NCBI RefSeq assembly: GCF_009733795.1 | Contig: NZ_WNXX01000008.1 | Span: 1-64,000, forward strand | From: Actinotalea caeni | GTDB taxonomy: Bacteria; Actinomycetota; Actinomycetes; Actinomycetales; Beutenbergiaceae | DNA: 64,000 nucleotides | Reading direction: 5' to 3' | Shown here: piece by piece, positions 17,346 through 25,142 of the stretch | How the letters are laid out: each line of letters opens with the position of its first letter | How positions within the stretch are numbered: position 1 is the stretch's first letter | Notes under the pieces: model-generated | The model's input: only the letters and a program-made list of their open reading frames with translations | What the model was told of the DNA's origin: nothing | The model's database searches: none | Program-made: the position numbers and the translations under genes

Positions 17346-18803
17346 TCAGGCGGAGGTGGAGGCGGGTTCGCGGTCCTCGGTGCGGACGGCGTCGCGCGCC
17401 TCCGCCTCCTCGGTGCGGTCCGCGGTGGCGGCACCGGGCTCGGTGTCGGAGTCGCGGAACAGGTCCTCGGCGGTGGCGGAGTCGTACTTCGCCTGGTCGA
17501 TGATGCCCTCGCGCTTGGCGACGATCGTCGGCACCAGGGCCTGCCCGGCGACGTTGACCGCGGTGCGGCCCATGTCGAGGATCGGGTCGATCGCCAGCAG
17601 CAGGCCGACGCCCTCCAGCGGCAGCCCGAGCGTCGACAGCGTCAGCGTGAGCATGACGACCGCGCCGGTGACGCCCGCCGTCGCGGCGGAGCCGACGACC
17701 GACACGAACGCGATGAGCACGTAGTGCCAGATGGTGAGGTCGATCCCGAAGAACTGCGCGACGAAGATCGCCGACAGCGCCGGGTAGATCGCAGCGCAGC
17801 CGTCCATCTTCGTGGTCGCGCCGAACGGCACGGCGAACGAGGCGTACTCGCGTGGCACGCCCAGGTTGCGCTCGACCACGCGCTGCGTCACGGGCAGCGT
17901 GCCGATCGAGGAGCGCGACACGAACGCCAGCTGGATGGCCGGCCACGCGCCGCGGAAGTAGCGGGCGATGCTGAGCCCGTTGGCGCGGAGCACGATCGGG
18001 TACACCGCGAACAGCACGAGCGCCAGCCCGATGTAGATCGCGATCGTGAAGGTGCCCAGCGGGGCGAGGGAGTCCCAGCCGTAGGTCGCGACGGCGCGCC
18101 CGATGAGGCCGATCGTGCCGAGCGGCGCGAGCCGGATGACCCACCACAGAACCTTCTGGATCACCTCGAGCGCCGAGCGGTTGAACGCGAGGAACGGCTC
18201 GGCCTTGTTGCCGGTGCGCAGCGCGGCGATGCCGACGACGATGCCGATGACCACGAGCTGCAGCACGTTGAAGCTCGCGCCGTTGCCCGAGACCTCGAGG
18301 CCGAGGAAGTTCGCCGGGATCAGACCGGTGAGGAAGTCGACCCACGTACCGGTGCGGCCCGGCTCGCCGGCCTGGGAGGCGTCGACCGACGTGTTCGCAC
18401 CCGGCTGCAGGATCAGCCCGAGCCCGATACCGATGAGGACCGAGATCAGCGCGGTGATCGCGAACCACAGCAGCGTCTGCCCCGCGAGGCGGGCGGCGTT
18501 GGTGACCTTCCGCAGGTTGGCGATCGAGGCGATGATCGCCGTCACGACCAGCGGCGGCACGATCGTGCGCAGCAGCGTGACGAAGCTCGACCCGATCGTG
18601 GCCAGGGTGTCGGTGAGCCAGTTCGGGATGTCGTTGCCGTCGGCGTCGACGCCGACGGGGCCCATGCGCAGGGCGACGGCGCCGAGCACGACGCCCAGGA
18701 CGAGCGAGATGAGGATCTGGACGGAGAACGAGGGCAGCCGCAGCCGTCGTCGTGGCTGCTCCGTCGGGGTGCCGCTCGAGGCGGCGGTGTCGGTCGAGGA
18801 CAT
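17346..18803 (-). CDS. Dicarboxylate/amino-acid:cation symporter, TcyP-like (cystine)
   Basis: A 485-residue DAACS/SDF-family secondary transporter with about eight membrane segments and two re-entrant loops. Motifs are SSIGTLPVTQRVV (first hairpin), KMDGCAAIYPALSAIF (where DctA/GltP proteins have NMDGT) and DPILDMGRTAVNVAGQAL. The GT(L/I)PVT and DGCAxxYPA forms resemble the TcyP cystine importers more than DctA. An acidic C-terminal tail of about 50 residues is unusual. ATG at 18803 has GGAG about eight bases upstream. The upstream leader peptide and hairpin support sulfur-source control, so I favour L-cystine uptake; dicarboxylate uptake is the alternative. Confidence 0.75.
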   Translation of the reverse strand: MSSTDTAASSGTPTEQPRRRLRLPSFSVQILISLVLGVVLGAVALRMGPVGVDADGNDIPNWLTDTLATIGSSFVTLLRTIVPPLVVTAIIASIANLRKVTNAARLAGQTLLWFAITALISVLIGIGLGLILQPGANTSVDASQAGEPGRTGTWVDFLTGLIPANFLGLEVSGNGASFNVLQLVVIGIVVGIAALRTGNKAEPFLAFNRSALEVIQKVLWWVIRLAPLGTIGLIGRAVATYGWDSLAPLGTFTIAIYIGLALVLFAVYPIVLRANGLSIARYFRGAWPAIQLAFVSRSSIGTLPVTQRVVERNLGVPREYASFAVPFGATTKMDGCAAIYPALSAIFVAQFFGIDLTIWHYVLIAFVSVVGSAATAGVTGAVVMLTLTLSTLGLPLEGVGLLLAIDPILDMGRTAVNVAGQALVPTIVAKREGIIDQAKYDSATAEDLFRDSDTEPGAATADRTEEAEARDAVRTEDREPASTSA

Positions 18804-18870
18804 GGAGATGCTCCAGGTAGGTGGTGGAGGAGGTCGCGGGGTCGCCGCGGGGGCCGGGTAGGGCGGCGAG

Positions 18871-18897
18871 CGCACGCCTGGTCGGTCAGGCGGTGCG
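18871..18897 (-). promoter_or_regulatory. Candidate attenuator hairpin after leader peptide
   Basis: CGCCTG (18875-18880) pairs with CAGGCG (18887-18892) around six bases, with a further CGCA/TGCG stem beyond a one-base bulge. It begins six bases after the leader stop and about 70 bases before the symporter start, the right place for ribosome-controlled termination. Confidence 0.45.
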
Positions 18898-18902
18898 TGC
18901 GG

Positions 18903-18983
18903 TCAGCGACACATGGCGCTGGCGACCCGGAGCAGGTCGACGGCGCGGCGGCTCGTGAAGGAGCCCGAGGTGAACGTGTGCAT
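18903..18983 (-). CDS. Short cysteine-type leader peptide
   Basis: A 26-residue ORF that starts MHTFTSG and ends RRAVDLLRVASAMCR followed by TGA. The R-R-x-V-D-L-x-R ... C-R pattern matches the actinobacterial putative leader peptides found before sulfur and cysteine genes, where ribosome stalling at the terminal Cys reports cysteinyl-tRNA supply. There is no Shine-Dalgarno; TACCGT lies about 15 bases upstream, so the mRNA may be nearly leaderless. It precedes the hairpin and the symporter on the same strand. Confidence 0.65.
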   Translation of the reverse strand: MHTFTSGSFTSRRAVDLLRVASAMCR

Positions 18984-19055
18984 GACGAGTGCACGGTACC
19001 CGCGTCGGGACGGGCAGGGCGCCGCCGTCGGCACGTCTCACCATCTGGGACGCGC

Positions 19056-19880
19056 TCAGGCGGGGACCGTGCGGTGGCCCTCCGCGACGTGGTGGCGCCC
19101 GAGCGGCAGCACCATCGGCTTGCCGCACGTCGGGTCCGGCACGACGACGCTGCTCAGCCCGAACACGTCGGCGACGCACTCGCGGGTGAGCACCTCGGCG
19201 GCCTCGCCGCAGGCGTAGAGGGCGCCGTCGCGGATCGCGACGAGGTGGTCGGCGTAGCGGGCGGCGAGGTTGAGGTCGTGCAGCACCATGACGATCGTGG
19301 TGCCGAGCTCGCGGTTGAGGTCGGTCAGCAGGTCGAGCACCTCGACCTGGTGCGCGACGTCGAGGAACGTGGTCGGCTCGTCGAGCAGCAGCACGTCGGT
19401 CTCCTGCGCGAGCACCATCGCGATCCACACGCGCTGCCGCTGCCCACCCGAGAGCTCGTCGACGGCGCGATCGGCCAGGTCGGCGGTGCCGGTCACCTCG
19501 AGCGCACGCGCGACGGCGGCGTCGTCCTCGGCGCTCCAGCGCGACAGCATGCCCTGGTGCGGGTGGCGGCCCCGGCCGACGAGGTCGGCGACGGCGATGC
19601 CCTCGGGCGCGACCGGCGACTGCGGCAGCAGCCCCAGCGTGCGCGCCACCTCCTTGGTGGGCGTCCGGTGGATCTCCTTGCCGTCCAGCAGCACCGCACC
19701 CGTGCGCGGGGCGAGCAGGCGCGACATCGCCTTGAGCACGGTCGACTTGCCGGAGGCGTTCGCCCCGACGATCGCGGTCACCTTGCCGGGCGGGATCACG
19801 AGGTCGAGGTCGTCGACGACGGTGCGGTCGCCGTAGCCGAGGCTGAGGCCCGCCGCGGCGAGCGTGTGGTCGGAGGTCAT
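19056..19880 (-). CDS. Iron-siderophore ABC transporter ATPase (FepC/FecE type)
   Basis: A 274-residue ATPase with Walker A GANASGKST (about residue 39), Q-loop LLPQSP, signature LSGGQRQRVWIA and Walker B DVLLLDEPTTFLD. It powers the two permeases upstream. Its ATG overlaps the stop of the small repeat ORF by ATGA. The last gene of the operon; transcription runs from the iron box at 23.24 kb. Confidence 0.93.
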   Translation of the reverse strand: MTSDHTLAAAGLSLGYGDRTVVDDLDLVIPPGKVTAIVGANASGKSTVLKAMSRLLAPRTGAVLLDGKEIHRTPTKEVARTLGLLPQSPVAPEGIAVADLVGRGRHPHQGMLSRWSAEDDAAVARALEVTGTADLADRAVDELSGGQRQRVWIAMVLAQETDVLLLDEPTTFLDVAHQVEVLDLLTDLNRELGTTIVMVLHDLNLAARYADHLVAIRDGALYACGEAAEVLTRECVADVFGLSSVVVPDPTCGKPMVLPLGRHHVAEGHRTVPA

Positions 19881-20023
19881 GCGGAGGCCTCGCAGAGCCG
19901 GTCGGTGGGTCGGGTCGGGAGGAGGGAGCTCGGCAGGGTCGGACGGATCGGCCGGATCGGACGGGTCGGCCGGGTCGGACGGGTCGGGCGGGTCGGGCGG
20001 GTCGGCTGACGAGGCACGGTCAC
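19877..20023 (-). CDS. Small Pro-Thr-Arg repeat ORF in the siderophore operon
   Basis: A 48-residue frame beginning VTVPRQ, then five PTR and two PIR triplets, then PSSLL and PTRPTDRLCEASA. Its GTG overlaps the stop of the permease gene (GTGA), and its stop overlaps the ATPase ATG (ATGA). Such perfect coupling at both ends suggests it is translated, if only to hand ribosomes on to the ATPase gene. No homologue is known to me. The codons form a 9-bp tandem DNA repeat, so length may vary in steps of three residues without breaking the frame. It may equally be a non-functional relay. Confidence 0.5.
   Translation of the reverse strand: MTVPRQPTRPTRPTRPTRPTRPIRPIRPTLPSSLLPTRPTDRLCEASA
19911..20008. 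repeat. 9-bp tandem repeat GGGTCGGNC
   Basis: About ten imperfect copies of a GGGTCGG(A/C/G)C-like 9-bp unit lie between permease and ATPase genes. On the minus strand they encode the Pro-Thr-Arg triplets of the small ORF. Being a multiple of three, slippage would keep the frame open. Confidence 0.7.
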
Positions 20024-21072
20024 ATCACCCCTCCGGTCCGCTGGGAGCGCACGAGCAGGTAGATGAGGAACGGGGCGCCGAGCGCGCCGGTGATGACGCC
20101 GACCGGGAACCGGGTGCCGAGCGCGTACTGCGCGACGAAGTCGGCCACGAGCACCAGCAGCGCGCCGAACAGCCCCGACGCGAGCACGGGCGAGCCCACC
20201 GGGCCGAGGATGCGCGCCGTGATCGGGCCGGAGAGGAAGGCGACGAACGCGATCGGGCCGGCGGCCGCCGTCCCGAAGGCCATGAGCGCGACGGCGCAGA
20301 CGATCAGCAGCACCCGGACGCGCTCGACGGGTACGCCCAGCGCGGCGGCGGTCTGGTCGCCGAGCCGGAGCGCCTCCAGGTCGCGGGTGAGGCGCAGCAG
20401 CACCGGGGTGAGCACGACGACCGCGAGCAGCAGCGGCAGCAGCCGCTCGTAGGTGGCGCCGTTGAGGTTGCCGGTCAGCCACCGCATCGCGACCTGCATG
20501 TCCCACGCGGCCGCGCCGGACAGCACGTAGGAGACCACGCTCGCGAGCATCGAGGAGATGCCGATGCCGACGAGGATCAGCCGGGTGTTGGCGACCCCCT
20601 GCCGGTAGGCGAGCAGGTAGATGACGAGCGCGGTCAGCAGCGCGACCACGGTCGCGAACGCCGACACCGCGCTCGGGCTCAGGTCGAGCACGAGGATGCC
20701 GATGACGGCGGCCGCGCTCGCGCCGGAGCTGATGCCGATGACGTCCGGGCTGGCGAGCGGGTTGCGGAGCATCGTCTGGAACGTCGACCCCGCGAGGCCG
20801 AACGCGAGCCCGACCATCAGCCCGGTGAGCGCGCGCGGCAGCCGCAGCGTGCCGACCGTGAAGGACGCGCCGTCGACGTCGGCGCCCATGATCACCGCGA
20901 CGACGTCGGAGAGCGGGTAGACGGTGCGGCCGAGCACGAGCGAGAGCACGAGCGCGACGACGACCGCGACCGCGAGCCCGACGTGCACGAGCAGGCGCCG
21001 TCGTGCGCGGCGACGGCGGCCGGCGGCGACGACGTCGGCGGTGGCGGGGCTCGCCTCCTGCACCGCCGTCAC
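20020..21072 (-). CDS. Iron-siderophore ABC permease (FepG/FecD type)
   Basis: A 350-residue FecCD-family permease with about ten membrane segments. Landmarks are LRLPRALTGLMVGLAFGLAG, NPLASPDVIGISSGA, and the cytoplasmic coupling loop in AAGPIAFVAFLSGPITARILG. The GTG start overlaps the upstream permease stop (GTGA). Confidence 0.92.
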   Translation of the reverse strand: MTAVQEASPATADVVAAGRRRRARRRLLVHVGLAVAVVVALVLSLVLGRTVYPLSDVVAVIMGADVDGASFTVGTLRLPRALTGLMVGLAFGLAGSTFQTMLRNPLASPDVIGISSGASAAAVIGILVLDLSPSAVSAFATVVALLTALVIYLLAYRQGVANTRLILVGIGISSMLASVVSYVLSGAAAWDMQVAMRWLTGNLNGATYERLLPLLLAVVVLTPVLLRLTRDLEALRLGDQTAAALGVPVERVRVLLIVCAVALMAFGTAAAGPIAFVAFLSGPITARILGPVGSPVLASGLFGALLVLVADFVAQYALGTRFPVGVITGALGAPFLIYLLVRSQRTGGVM

Positions 21073-22115
21073 AGCTCGCGCACCTTCTGCCGGCGCACGA
21101 TCCAGATGAAGAACGGGGCGCCGACGATCGCGGTGATGATGCCTGCCTGGATCTCCTCGGTGCCGCCCACGAGGCGGCCGACGACGTCGGCGCCGGTGAG
21201 CAGCGCGGCGCCGCCGAGCCCCGAGAGCGGGATCAGCCAGCGGTGGTCGACCCCGGTGAGCAGCCGCACGACGTGCGGCACGACCAGGCCGACGAACCCG
21301 ATGGGGCCGGCGACCGCCGTCGCGGCGCCGCAGAGCACGACACCACCGAGCGCGGCGACCAGCCGGGCGCGCACGACGTCCTGCCCGAGCCCCGCGGCGA
21401 GCTCGTCGCCGAGCGCGAGCGAGTTGAGCGCGCGCGCCGAGGCCCACGAGATCAGCAGCCCCGCCGCGAGGAACGGCAGCGCGAGCGCGATCGTGGCCCA
21501 GGTGCCGCCCCCGACGCCGCCGATCTGCCAGAACCGGAACTGCTGCATGTCCTGCGCGCGCGGCAGCAGGATCGCGCTCACCAGCGAGCCCAGCGCCACC
21601 GAGGTCGCGGCGCCCGCGAGCGCCAGCTTGAGCGGCGTCGCGCCGCCACGGCCCAGCGAGCCGACGACGTAGACGAACACCGCGGCGACCGCGGCCCCGA
21701 CCATCGCGACCCAGATGTAGCCGACCGCCGTCGACAGCCCCAGGAACACGATGCCCACGACGACGGCGAGCGAGGCGCCGGCGTTGACGCCGAGGATCTC
21801 GGGGTCGGCCAGCGGGTTGCGGGTGACGCCCTGCATGACGGCGCCCGAGATGCCGAGCGCGGCCCCGATGACCATCGCGAACACCGTCCGCGGCATGCGC
21901 TTGACGACTGCGGCCTGCGCCGTCGTGTCCTGGTGCCCGGTGATGCCCGCGACCAGGTCGTCCCAGCCGACGTCGAGCACGCCGAACGTCACCGACGCGA
22001 CGCCGAGGAGCGCGACGACCACGACGAGCAGCAGCGCCACGAGGGTGCGCACGGAGGCCGGGCGCCGCCTCGCGGCGGCGACCGGCCTGACGGCGACGAC
22101 CGCTGGGGCCGTCAC
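21069..22115 (-). CDS. Iron-siderophore ABC permease (FepD/FecC type)
   Basis: A 348-residue FecCD-family permease, partner of the next gene. It shows KRMPRTVFAMVIGAALGISGAVMQGVTRNPLADPEILGVNAGA and GPIGFVGLVVPHVVRLLTG. It lies 37 bp downstream of the binding-protein gene and is coupled to the second permease. Confidence 0.92.
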   Translation of the reverse strand: MTAPAVVAVRPVAAARRRPASVRTLVALLLVVVVALLGVASVTFGVLDVGWDDLVAGITGHQDTTAQAAVVKRMPRTVFAMVIGAALGISGAVMQGVTRNPLADPEILGVNAGASLAVVVGIVFLGLSTAVGYIWVAMVGAAVAAVFVYVVGSLGRGGATPLKLALAGAATSVALGSLVSAILLPRAQDMQQFRFWQIGGVGGGTWATIALALPFLAAGLLISWASARALNSLALGDELAAGLGQDVVRARLVAALGGVVLCGAATAVAGPIGFVGLVVPHVVRLLTGVDHRWLIPLSGLGGAALLTGADVVGRLVGGTEEIQAGIITAIVGAPFFIWIVRRQKVREL

Positions 22116-22152
22116 CTCGCGCTGCGTCGTGGTCGTGGTTCGCTCCTCGGGC

Positions 22153-23202
22153 TCAGGAGGCCTTGCCGGCGGCCTCGTCGAGCAGCGGCAGGTAGTTCTC
22201 GATGAGGTGCGCGATGCCGAGCGGGCTCGGGTTCGCCGACGACGCCGTCGTGGGGTCGGTCGTCTCGTCGAGGAAGACGATCGCGCCGTCGGCGACCGCC
22301 GGGATCCGGGAGAGCAGCGGGTCGGACTGCAGCACCTCGAGCTCCTCGCCGGTGCCGTAGGTGACGATGACCTCGACGTCGGCGAGCTCGTCGACCGCCT
22401 CGGCGCTGATCGTGGTGAAGAACTCGTCGGTGCTCGCCGCCGCGACGGCCTGCGGCACCGTGAACCCGGCCTCCTCGACGAGGAACCGCTCGCGGGGGTC
22501 GGCGAGGCTGTAGAAGCCGACGCTCGACAGGTCGGTGACGTCCACCCAGGCGAACATCGCGGGCTGGCCGTCGATGTTGTCGTAGCCGGCGACGGCGTCG
22601 GCCAGCTGGGTCTGCAGCTCCTCGACGAGCGCCTCGGCCTCGGCCGCCAGGCCGAGCGCGGTGCCGTTCATCGTGATCGTCTGCTGCCAGGTGGTGCCCC
22701 ACGGCACGTCCGGGTAGGCGACGACCGGGGCGATCTGGCTGAGCGTGCTGTAGTCGTCGTCCGTCAGGCCCGAGTAGGCGGAGAGGATGACGTCGGGGTC
22801 GGCGTCGGCGACGGCCTCGAAGTCGATGCCGTCGGTGCCGTCGTAGAGCGCCGGGGTCTCGGCGCCGAGCTCGGCGAGCGCGTCCTCGACCCACGGCAGC
22901 ACGCCGTCGCCGTCGTCGTCGCCCCAGGTGGCCTCCTCCATGACGACCGGGACGACGCCGAGCGCGAGCGCGGCCTCCTGGTTGCTCCACCCGACGGTCG
23001 CGACCCGCTCGGGCTGCGACTCGATCACGGTCTCGCCGAACGCGTGGGTGATCGTGACCGGGAACGCGGACGACGCCTCGGGGGTGTCGACGGCGCCATC
23101 GCCGTCACCGGCGTCGCTGCCGGCGTCGCCGCCGGCGCAGGAGGCGAGGACCAGGGAGGCGGCAACCGCGACGGCGGCCGCGAACGGGCGCGTGACGCGC
23201 AT
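22153..23202 (-). CDS. Iron-siderophore binding lipoprotein (FepB/FecB type)
   Basis: A 349-residue class III binding protein. The signal peptide ends in lipobox LASC (residues 18-21) with an acidic Gly/Asp linker after it. The core starts PVTITHAFGETVIESQPERVATVGWSNQEAALALGVVPV, the usual opening of ferric-siderophore binders. It is the first gene of the operon and has the iron box about 31 bp upstream, so it is made under iron starvation. No biosynthetic genes are near, so the siderophore may be imported from others. Confidence 0.92.
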   Translation of the reverse strand: MRVTRPFAAAVAVAASLVLASCAGGDAGSDAGDGDGAVDTPEASSAFPVTITHAFGETVIESQPERVATVGWSNQEAALALGVVPVVMEEATWGDDDGDGVLPWVEDALAELGAETPALYDGTDGIDFEAVADADPDVILSAYSGLTDDDYSTLSQIAPVVAYPDVPWGTTWQQTITMNGTALGLAAEAEALVEELQTQLADAVAGYDNIDGQPAMFAWVDVTDLSSVGFYSLADPRERFLVEEAGFTVPQAVAAASTDEFFTTISAEAVDELADVEVIVTYGTGEELEVLQSDPLLSRIPAVADGAIVFLDETTDPTTASSANPSPLGIAHLIENYLPLLDEAAGKAS

Positions 23203-23232
23203 GTGAGCTCCGTTTCAGGGGCTGGCAGGAAC

Positions 23233-23255
23233 TAGGCAAGGCTAGCCTTTCCTAA
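23233..23255 (-). promoter_or_regulatory. IdeR/DtxR iron box
   Basis: On the minus strand TTAGGAAAGGCTAGCCTTGC followed by CTA closely matches the TTAGGTTAGSCTAACCTAA-type operator of IdeR/DtxR and is near-palindromic around CTAG. It ends about 31 bp before the binding-protein start, so Fe(II)-IdeR should repress the uptake operon. Confidence 0.8.
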
Positions 23256-23284
23256 TTCGTGCTGGAAACCACAGACCCGTGTGA

Positions 23285-23300
23285 CGTAGATCGCTCTACG
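23285..23300. promoter_or_regulatory. Perfect inverted repeat upstream of the TPP enzyme
   Basis: CGTAGA and TCTACG flank a four-base spacer (TCGC). It lies between the iron box and the TPP-enzyme start, 145 bp before the latter, and may be an operator of either divergent unit. Confidence 0.3.
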
Positions 23301-23444
23301 AGACCGGGCCGGCCGCGGCCTGTCCGGTGCCCCTCCTATGCTCGGGTCACCGGCACCGGCCACCACCCCTGGCACGGTCACTGCGACCGGGCGACGTCGC
23401 CCGGGAGCCGCCGGCGAGACCGACCTCACGAAGGACATGCGCGC

Positions 23445-25136
23445 GTGACCACCCTCTCCGCCCACGTCGCCCACACGCTCGCCCGGCACGTCGACCACGT
23501 GTTCGGCGTGATGGGCAACGGCAACGCCCACCTCATCGACGCGCTCGAGCGCGGCACCGGCGTCGGCTACACGCCGATGCGCCACGAGGCCGGCTGCGTC
23601 GTCGCCGCCGACGCCTACTTCCGCGCGTCGGGTCGCCTCGCGGCGGCGACCGCCACCTACGGCGCCGGGTTCACGAACACGATCACGGCGCTGGCGGAGG
23701 CGGCGCAGGCGCGTGTGCCGCTGCTGCTGATCGCGGGCGAGGCGCCGACGTCGGGCCACCGACCCTGGGACGTGGACCAGATCGCTCTCGCCGCAGCGGT
23801 CGGGGCACGCACGTACACGGTCGGCCGGGCCGACGCGGGCGGCACCGTGGTGCTCGCCGTCGAGCACGCGCTCAGCTATCGCACGCCCGCGGTGCTCGCG
23901 CTGCCGTACGACGTCGTCACCACCGAGGTCGCGACGACGACGACGCAGGGCGGCGGCGACGTCGGCTCGCCGCCGGAGCCGCGCCTGCTGCCCCCGCTCG
24001 CACCGACCGGCCCGTTCGCGCAGGCGCAGCTGGCGCGGTTCGCCGAGCGGCTCGCGAGCGCACGCCGGCCGCTGCTGCTCGCGGGGCGCGGCGCCTGGCT
24101 GGCCGGGGCCGGCCCGGCGCTCGGGCAGCTGGCCGAGCGCGTGGGCGCGCTCACCGCGACGACGGCGCTGGGCCGCGGGGTCTTCCCCGACGACGCGCAC
24201 GACCTCGGTGTCACCGGCGGATTCGGCGCCGAGGGGGCGATGGAGCTCGTGGGGCAGGCCGACGTCGTGCTGGTCGTCGGCGCCGGGCTCAACCAGTTCA
24301 CGATGCGCTTCGGGCAGCTGTTCGCGCCGGGCACCGAGGTGCTGCAGGTCGATGTCGCCGCGACCGCGACGCACCCCTTCGTCAGCGGGTACGTGCGCGG
24401 CGACGCCCGGCTGGTCGCCGAGGCGCTGCTGGTCGAGCTGGACCGGCTGGGTTCGGCACCCAGCGGCTGGCGGGAGTCGGTCGACGTCGCCGCGGCGCGC
24501 GCCTACGACGCCGGCGAGGAGCTGGCCGCCGACGGCCGCCTCGACCCCCGCAGCGCCGCCCGGCGCATCGCCGAGCTGCTGCCGGAGGACCGCGTCGTCG
24601 TCTCCGACGGCGGGCACTTCATCGGCTGGGCGAACATGTACTGGCCGGTCGCCTCGCCGGACCGGATGATCATGGTCGGGACGGCGTTCCAGTCGATCGG
24701 GCTCGGGTTCCCGAGCGTCCCGGGCGCAGCCCGCGCCAAGCCCGACGCGACCGTGGTGCTGAGCACCGGCGACGGCGGCGGCCTGATGGCGGCCGCGGAC
24801 CTCGAGTCCGCGGTGCGCGTCGCGGGCGGCCGCGGGCTGTGCGTCGTCTGGAACGACGGCGCCTACGGCGCCGAGGTCCACGTCTACGGCCGGCAGGGCC
24901 TGGCCAGCGGCCCGATGACGATCGACGAGGTCGACTTCGCCGCTCTCGCCCGCGCGGTCGGGGCCGAGGGTGTCGTGGTGCGCACGCTCGCCGACCTCGA
25001 CGCGCTCGCCTCCTGGCGCGACCGCTCCCCCGACGAGCGCCCCTTCCTGCTCCTCGACCTGCGCGTCTCGCCCACCGTCGTCGCCCCGTACCAGGAGGAG
25101 ATCCTGCGGGCCAACACCTCCCGCCCCACCTCCTGA
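23445..25136 (+). CDS. Thiamine-diphosphate-dependent enzyme (acetolactate synthase-like)
   Basis: A 563-residue enzyme of the decarboxylase/acetohydroxyacid-synthase family. The N-terminal catalytic Glu is in YTPMRHEAGCVVAADAY, and the Mg-TPP motif runs from GDGGGLMAAADLESAV to CVVWNDGAYGAEV. GTG at 23445 has AAGGAC about nine bases upstream. It is not a normal IlvB: no regulatory subunit gene follows and the central domain is divergent. As the first plus-strand gene beside the aromatic cluster it may decarboxylate an aryl-2-oxoacid, but that is a guess from position. Confidence 0.75.
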   Translation: MTTLSAHVAHTLARHVDHVFGVMGNGNAHLIDALERGTGVGYTPMRHEAGCVVAADAYFRASGRLAAATATYGAGFTNTITALAEAAQARVPLLLIAGEAPTSGHRPWDVDQIALAAAVGARTYTVGRADAGGTVVLAVEHALSYRTPAVLALPYDVVTTEVATTTTQGGGDVGSPPEPRLLPPLAPTGPFAQAQLARFAERLASARRPLLLAGRGAWLAGAGPALGQLAERVGALTATTALGRGVFPDDAHDLGVTGGFGAEGAMELVGQADVVLVVGAGLNQFTMRFGQLFAPGTEVLQVDVAATATHPFVSGYVRGDARLVAEALLVELDRLGSAPSGWRESVDVAAARAYDAGEELAADGRLDPRSAARRIAELLPEDRVVVSDGGHFIGWANMYWPVASPDRMIMVGTAFQSIGLGFPSVPGAARAKPDATVVLSTGDGGGLMAAADLESAVRVAGGRGLCVVWNDGAYGAEVHVYGRQGLASGPMTIDEVDFAALARAVGAEGVVVRTLADLDALASWRDRSPDERPFLLLDLRVSPTVVAPYQEEILRANTSRPTS

Positions 25137-25142
25137 CCGGCG

